A DNA stretch of 23,333 nt from Chara braunii (lineage: Eukaryota; Streptophyta; Charophyceae; Charales; Characeae). A program made the position numbers and the translations under genes. The notes beneath the pieces are model-generated. The model had not been told where the DNA came from and searched no databases. It saw only the letters and a list, made by a program, of their open reading frames with translations. The stretch spans positions 1,253,501-1,276,833 of the forward strand of contig BFEA01000321.1 in the NCBI GenBank assembly GCA_003427395.1, in the 5' to 3' direction. Positions within the stretch are counted from its first letter, which is position 1. Every line of letters begins with the position of its first letter. Below, one piece after another: positions 18,475 through 23,333 of the stretch.

Positions 18475-19736
18475 CTAGTGGTGAACACGATAGTGAGGCA
18501 CAAGCTGGATGGAGTGCTCGACGTCGCGCATCGGTGGGATGCCAGCGTACGAGAACGACGATGGGAAAACGTCGTGGTATTCTCGAATGAGGTCACGAAC
18601 TGCGGGCTGCAGGTCAGCCATATATCGTGCGAGTTCCTCAGCGTCAGCGTCAGCGCGCGACGGCGGGGTGGACTCGATGGACGGTGGGGGGACAGAAGTA
18701 GAGATGGGAGCCATGGAGATAGAAGGAGGATCTGGCTCCAGAGGGATGAGCTGGACGTCGGGACTGGGTGGATCATAGTGTAAGAGATCCGTCACATTCA
18801 CCATAAAGAAGGTGATGTCGTCCTGTCGGATGAAGTGGGCGAACTGCCGAGGCGAGGTGACATTGATAGAAGGAGGTGGTGTGGGCACGGAAGGCTCCGG
18901 GGGAGGAGGATCGGGGTGTGGTATCGCGGTGGTACCGATAAAAGGTACGCGATACGTCTGTCCACACTTCGTTTTGAGAACGAGAGTGTTGGTCACCCAA
19001 TCGGCCTCGGTGCTGCGGAACCGACGAGATCACGAAGTGCCGAGAATGAAGTCGTACCCCGTCTCCATCACATCGAAATGTGCAAAGGAGCGGTGGCGAC
19101 GAGATGCCGGGGAACGATCAGTCGGCTCGAGAGTGAGGAAGAAAGGGAGGTCGGTGACCGTCTCATCGAAGAAGCGTTGGGTCTTGTCATCTCCTAGGGT
19201 AACGGAGATGGGAGTCGGAGACCCTGTCGTGGGTAAGCGAGCTTCTTTCACTACGCGTGGGTGAATGAAGTCGCCCTGAGAACCGGAATCCCACAGCACT
19301 GAGTACACCCTCGTGGAGGTCCCGAGTCGTACTGGGATGATTGGGAGGGTGCGATCAGGGTGAGAGAGGATGGTGAGAAGGCGACGCAGGGTAGGGACAT
19401 GGAGGGTGAGTCGCTCCTTACGAGCCTGGATCATGCTCAAGTCCAGAAGAGAGGACACAACGTCCTCGCGAGTCGCAAGCTGCTCGCTGCAACGGGCTGA
19501 GCGAATGGCTAGACGCGTCGGTAGTCGCGGCGGGGAAGGAGGGGAGACGGTGGTCTGCGGAGGCGCAGACGGTACTGCAACAGAGGGCTGAGTACACTCT
19601 GTCGAGTCCTGCGATAACTCAGCTCCAGTAGCAAGAGGGGTGAACCGCGACGGAGATTTCGGGAAACCCACTAATGACGAGGGCGCAAGTGTACACTGCA
19701 CCATGGCTAGGAGGCGCCGCGAGGATGAGAGGCGCC
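18475..19736 (-). pseudogene. Protease and linker of element B (start of pol)
   Basis: The pol frame runs from about 19736, with an ATG at 19704 that overlaps the end of gag by frame. It holds a Pro/Ser-rich linker, then TRVYSVLWDSGSQGDFIHP with DSG at residues 139-141, the retropepsin catalytic triad, and a GYDFILGTS strand. A TGA at 19030 follows directly where Trp would fit. The same frame then continues (VPFIGTTAIPHPD, Pro-rich linker, REYHDVFPSSFSYAGIPP, HSIQLVPHY) to a TAG at 18475. That last portion is the conserved lead-in to Ty3/gypsy RT. The protease should release Gag and Pol parts from the polyprotein. Confidence 0.88.
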
Positions 19737-20165
19737 GGGGGGGGACTGAGCACGATGCTGGCGGAAAAGGTCAGCGTAGTGGCGGTCGAGGGCGGTAGTG
19801 TCAGGGCACCGCGAGGAGGTATGACAGTCCAAGTGGCAGCGCAAACATCCACGTCGACCCAAAATAGCCACGCGCTCCTCAGCGGAAAGGACACCGCGAG
19901 GAGGGACAAAGCCTTGAGGGAGGTCCTGCTGAGGGACCTCGGGGGGCGACGCACCAGCGTGACCAGGGCGGCTACGTGCCCGGAAAAGGGTGGAGAGGAT
20001 GAGCTGGAGGCGCTCAGCCATAGGGACAGTAGGGTCCTCCAGGTGGTGGTGGACGGCCTCGCCAAGGTTGAGGTCGTCGCTATGGTCACCCTCTGGCGAC
20101 AGCGGGGCACCAGCGTCCTGCTCACCATACTCGAGCGCGCTGAAGCGGCGCGAGAAGTGGCGGCC
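19707..20165 (-). pseudogene. Nucleocapsid (CCHC zinc knuckle) part of element B gag
   Basis: In the 20021-19707 frame, CLRCHLDCHTSSRC (19806-19847) is an exact C-x2-C-x4-H-x4-C knuckle, the RNA-binding finger of retroelement nucleocapsid. The frame is also open between 20165 and 20021 with no Met needed, so it is a direct continuation of the gag core across a single TAG at 20166. It ends with TAG at 19707-19709, just before the pol ATG at 19704. Neighbours are gag upstream and protease downstream. Confidence 0.88.
19737..19744 (-). other. Run of eight C at gag-pol overlap, candidate -1 frameshift site
   Basis: Eight consecutive C on the minus strand lie about 28 bases before the gag stop (19707-19709). 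In the gag frame they are read as TCC CCC CCC. Slipping back by one base at this run enters the pol frame, which stays open through the protease. C CCC CCC fits the X XXY YYZ form of known slippery heptamers, but the run could equally be an indel hotspot. Confidence 0.4.
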
Positions 20166-21883
20166 CTACTGCGCGGAACGGCGGAGGCGACCGCGGAAAG
20201 GGGAACGGCGCTGGGAAGTGCCGTGAGAGGAGGAGGAGGCGTAACCAGTACGTTGTGGATGGGAGGAGGAGGCGGGGTGAAGACGGGCCTGCATCCGCTG
20301 ATGGTCCCTAGCGGCCTCGTAAGCCTGCGGGGCCGATGTGAACTCGTACCGCCATAGCTCGGAGCGGTACTCGAGCGGAAGGCTGGCCAAGAAACGATCG
20401 ATAAGGGCCGCCTCAGGGAGGAACGCCATGTCACAAATGAGGCGGGCGTCCTGAAAGACCTGGATGTGACGATCCAGGCCGGCAGCGCCACCAGAGCCGG
20501 ACCAGCGTGTAGTGACGACACGCTCGAAGGCGTCAGTCACGTCATATCGGGCTCCGAAGCGATCCTCAAGGAACGCCTGGAAATCCATGAAGGTCGGAGT
20601 CCGACCCGCACGAACGGAGTAAGCGTAGAAATCATCCCAGGCATCGGAAGGACCGCCACGCAGGCGCGTGGAGAGGTGAGTCACCCACGTGCCGGGTGCG
20701 GCACCCATGAGCTGGAGTGTGCGGGTGGCAGACTGTAGCCACCGACACACGCGTATGCCTGTACCGTCATACAAGGCAATGTCCGTCAAGCGGACGAGTG
20801 GTGCACCGCCGTTTTGGCGGCGAGGAGAATGGGAAGCAGGGGACTGCGCTATGGCTGAATAAGTCGGCGCAAGTCTTGAAGGAGGGGGCGCAGCTGACCG
20901 TACGCCCGGGCCGCATGGTGGAGCGGCGGGGGAAACAGCGGCAGGCTGCAGGGGAGCTGCGGTAGAGGAGGTCACAACGACCGAGGGGATGGGGAGGAGG
21001 TAGGATTTGGATGGGTAGGGTGTAGGGTGAGGGAAGCGAGCCTGCATGGAAGGGGGTGCGCCGGAAGGCGCGGCCACCTGTGAGGGTGGGGGTGGCTGAA
21101 GGCGTAAGAGGGCGAGGTTGGCCCGGAGCTGGGCAATCTCGTCCTCGAGATCTCGAACGTAGGTCGTGCGAGGGGTAGCAGGAGAAGGAGTGGGGGAAGT
21201 GGACGCACGAGCGGCGCGGGGCATCCCAGAGGGGGGAGAGCCAGGTGGCGCTGCGGTCGTGCGGAGGGGAGGGAGAAGCGGGTCACCCGGAAAAGCTGAG
21301 ACCATGGTAGCGGGTTGTTGTACCGTGGCCCTAGTGACCGGGGTCTGGGCGGGTGCGCCCGTTGACTGAGGGAGGGCCCGGCTCATGGCGGCCGTCGTGC
21401 TAGGGGCGTGGACAGTCACTAAGATGGCTGGGTCGGGGGCGGCGGAGGAGGAAGTTCCACCGTGGCCACCCTGTCGGAGAACGGGGGATTCGGACTGGGA
21501 GCCAGGAGATGAAGGGCAGGCAGCGTCCTGGAGTTGCTGCATGCCGGCGGCAAGGGTCGCCACCAGCGGGTGTAAGGGCGCAAGGATCGCGAGTTGTGCC
21601 TGAATGGGTGCGAGGAGGGCAGTGATGAGGGTGTGTAGATCCCCCTGGGCTGGTGGCCCTGGTCCGTCGGCACGGGTGTGGACCCCTGTGTCGTGGTCGT
21701 CGCCTCGTCGGCGGCGTGTGACACACCGTCGGCCATGGGGAGGTGACGGACCGGACTGGAGGGGGCCAGGAGAGGTCCACGTGAGCGGAGGGCGTAGGGG
21801 GGGATCCGCGGTAGAAGGCGGCGGACGGCGCTAGCAAGGCTGGCGCGGGCGCCGTCAGAGGGAGAGAAGTGGTTCGGGTCCAA
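20166..21883 (-). pseudogene. Gag of element B, Pro-rich N-terminus plus capsid core
   Basis: The 21563-20166 frame encodes a Pro/Ser/Ala-rich region with a short helix (DLEDEIAQLRANLALLRLQ). The capsid-like core follows: LYDGTGIRVCRWLQSATR, FMDFQAFLEDRFGARY, and IDRFLASLPLEYRSEL. This order is typical of Ty3/gypsy Gag. Upstream, the same frame carries LHTLITALLAPIQAQLAIL, a likely self-association helix, while the apparent N-terminus (PMADGVSHAADEATT, with an ATG near 21735) is in a different frame. A one-base change near 21640-21690 is implied. A TAG at 20166 separates it from the nucleocapsid part. No ATG exists at 21883 (TTG), so the natural start is probably the ATG at about 21735 or has been lost. 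Confidence 0.85.
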
Positions 21884-21939
21884 GGTGCCCGAATAGGAAG
21901 GGGAGTAGGGGGGGTTTTGACGAATCCTAAACCTTAGAA

Positions 21940-21959
21940 AAACCCTAAGAAAACCCTAA
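21940..21959 (+). promoter_or_regulatory. Two telo-box motifs (AAACCCTAA)
   Basis: AAACCCTAA occurs at 21940-21948 and 21951-21959 on the plus strand, just upstream (element sense) of gag of element B, with further decayed CCTAA and CCTTAG phrases nearby. The motif is one unit of plant telomeric repeat and is known as a promoter element near plant transcription starts. Only two exact copies are present, so this is not a telomere. Confidence 0.5.
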
Positions 21960-22171
21960 CCGGAGTTTGAGTGGTTAGGGTACGGTGCCGGTGACCATAT
22001 CAAGAAAATAAAATAGCAAGCATTGGGGGGGGGGAAGGCGGAAGAAAAATAAATAAACAATGAGATTTCGAGAGAAAATAAAAATAGATAAGGGAATAAA
22101 TAAATAATCAAAATAATTAAAAAAATAAGTAAAAAGATATGAAGAGAAGAAACAATATTTTTTTTTTTTAA

Positions 22172-22498
22172 TTTTCGGCAGCATTTCCTTACCCCCCATG
22201 GGGTCAAGAATGTGCCAAGGGAAAAGGAGAGACCAAGGTGAGCATACTAGGTTTCAAGATGCCGCATATAAAAAAAAAAAATCAGAAAATAAATAAAGAA
22301 ATAATAAATAAACAGATAAATAAATAAATATGTAAATAAGTGGGTGAGGAGGTGTGGGGTATCTGATTTTTTAAAAATTTTGGCAGTATGTCGTCACCCC
22401 TATGGGGTCGAAGTGTGCCGAAAAAGACTAAGTAAGAGAAAATCAAAAAATTTCGGCAGCACTTCGTTACCCCCACGGGGTCAAAACGTGTGCCGAAA
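22172..22498. repeat. Three copies of a 48-bp hairpin sequence
   Basis: Copies at about 22172-22220, 22378-22424 and 22451-22498. The third reads TTTCGGCAGCAC at the left and GTGTGCCGAAA at the right, with ACCCC cac GGGGT in the middle, so arms pair in nested blocks. The second has TTTTGGCA opposite TGCCGAAA, where a G-U pair keeps the stem. The first has lost much of its right arm. AT-rich sequence with AAATA repeats lies between. Confidence 0.8.
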
Positions 22499-22694
22499 GC
22501 AAAAAGGACTAACACCTAATCAGATTTAGGATTGCCGTAAAGAAAATCGAATTTTCAGAATAAATAGAAAACTAAATAAAATAAATCAGAAAATAAGAAA
22601 AGAAGGTGGGGAAGAAGATAATTCGAATTTTTGAAAAAAAAAAAGAAAGGGTAAATCAAAAGAGAGATAGAAAGAAGAAAAACAGAAAAAATTC

Positions 22695-23047
22695 GAAGTA
22701 GGGGGGAAGGGGAATGAAAAAGTGAAGGAGAAAAGAAAGAAATAGGTGGGGGAGAGAAAAAGATGAAGTGGGAGGTAGGGGGATGGTGTGGTGGTAGTTG
22801 GGGGAGAGGAGGGATGGGGAAAGGTGGACAGGGATCAAGAAGCAAAGAGAAAAGGAGAAAATAAAAGAAAAGAAATAAAGAAAGGAGAGTAAAAGAATGG
22901 GTGGTGGGAGAAAGGTGGGGTGGGGAAGGTAAAAGGAGGAGAGAAGAGATGCAGTAGAAGGTGGGGGAAAAAAAAGGGGTGAGTAAGAGGAGAGAGGAAA
23001 GGTAGGGAGAGTGGGTTAGTAGAGGGAGAGGGGAGAAGGGAGTGATA
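22695..23047 (+). repeat. Cytosine-poor, purine-rich tract
   Basis: 353 bases contain only four C (22829, 22836, 22843 and 22952), with long G and A blocks and scattered T. The minus strand is correspondingly pyrimidine-rich, and its apparent 173-residue Ser/Pro/Leu/Phe open frame is a composition artefact. Confidence 0.9.
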
Positions 23048-23333
23048 CCTGGCCCTTGGTGTCTCCAAGGGCACAAGGTACACCAAGACCAGGAGGGTCT
23101 TGGCCTTCACTGCAGCACGCCAGCTGGAGTGAAGAGGGGGCTGATATCTTGATCAGCCTCTACCAGCAACTGTTCTGCAGATCTGCAGATCTAGGGTCTG
23201 TTGTGTGAGCAGAGCCTCACCATTGTAGAGCAGCCCCCTGAGGAGGGGGGTCTTCTGTTCACAGTAAGCTGCCACGTGGCACTGCAGGTGGCCACGTGCA
23301 CAGGCAGCAACAACTACGAGGGGGAGGGGGGGT
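23048..23333. other. Unassigned sequence with short inverted repeats and two G-boxes
   Basis: CCCTTGG and CCAAGGG (about 23062-23081) form a small hairpin. CACGTG occurs at 23273-23278 and 23293-23298, 20 bp apart, each within GCCACGTG. CACGTG is the plant G-box core. No coding feature is seen before the window ends. Confidence 0.5.

Larger units (their letters stand above)
15467..21900 (-). mobile_element. Ty3/gypsy chromovirus B, internal coding region
   Basis: The order gag, CCHC, protease, RT, RNase H, integrase, chromodomain is complete and colinear. Element B differs strongly from element A in every domain, so the two are separate lineages, not duplicates. Damage is lighter than in A: five stops, two deletions in RT and two frame changes, with most domain motifs intact. 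It is younger than A by this crude measure. Confidence 0.93.

Noticed and set aside
19674-20357. Plus-strand 227-residue and minus-strand 300-residue frames across gag of element B
   Set aside because: They overlap the zinc knuckle and gag core in wrong frames. GC-rich sequence with few stops produces such shadows.
395-21000. Alternative genetic code with TAG read as Gln, as in some ulvophyte algae
   Set aside because: A few TAGs sit where Gln is expected (for example 18274), but TGA and TAA stops and frameshifts occur in the same genes, so ordinary decay explains them.
21920-21965. Interstitial telomere
   Set aside because: Only two exact repeats and no array. The telo-box reading is sufficient.
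22555-23076. 173-residue minus-strand Leu/Pro/Ser/Phe-rich frame as a membrane protein
   Set aside because: It is fully explained by the pyrimidine-rich strand of the low-cytosine tract.

Overview
This is a eukaryotic window made almost entirely of decayed transposable elements. I found no bacterial-style operon, no tRNA or rRNA gene, and no cellular gene I can name. Two different chromodomain-bearing Ty3/gypsy retrotransposons (chromoviruses), a LINE reverse-transcriptase fragment, a (TG)24 microsatellite, two MITE-like inverted-repeat elements and several minisatellites point to a large repeat-rich plant or streptophyte-alga genome. The gag/pol wording resembles elements I associate with Chara, but that is recollection and was not searched. 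A single N at 16707 shows that this is draft assembly.

Layout. Positions 1-607 (minus strand) hold a LINE reverse-transcriptase fragment that runs off the left edge. It abuts, in one open frame, the chromodomain end of retrotransposon A. Element A (about 608-7850, minus strand) reads right to left: a candidate 5' LTR with TATA box, a primer-binding site, a long leader with an array of TTGACC motifs, coiled-coil gag, gag core, a broken CCHC knuckle, protease, reverse transcriptase, RNase H, integrase and chromodomain. Stops and frameshifts break it many times. Its 3' LTR is not seen.

Positions 7850-14450 carry no recognisable gene. They contain diverged direct repeats around a 165-bp fold-back, the microsatellite, a 289-bp terminal-inverted-repeat element with a 6-bp target-site duplication, a 37-bp minisatellite, a roughly 97% identical 178-bp tandem duplication, and a poorly understood stretch near 13185-14040 with one odd minus-strand open frame.

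Element B (about 15467-21900, minus strand, with a probable 3' LTR or UTR at about 14030-15466) is a second, unrelated chromovirus: Pro-rich gag, CCHC knuckle, protease, RT, RNase H, integrase with a DD35E triad, and a chromodomain. Its pol is one frame interrupted by a few stops, two deletions and one frameshift. Gag and pol overlap in a -1 relation with a run of eight C at the overlap.

Positions 21900-23333, upstream of element B's gag, have two telo-box motifs, three copies of a short hairpin sequence, and a strikingly cytosine-poor, purine-rich tract.

How the parts relate. All three coding elements lie on the minus strand and none is intact, so the window looks like a graveyard with nested insertion. 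I found no convincing new biological system. The observations most worth checking are the TTGACC array in the element A leader, the chromodomain-LINE fusion frame, the C8 gag-pol overlap of element B, the terminal-inverted-repeat element with its target-site duplication, and the three-copy hairpin family.
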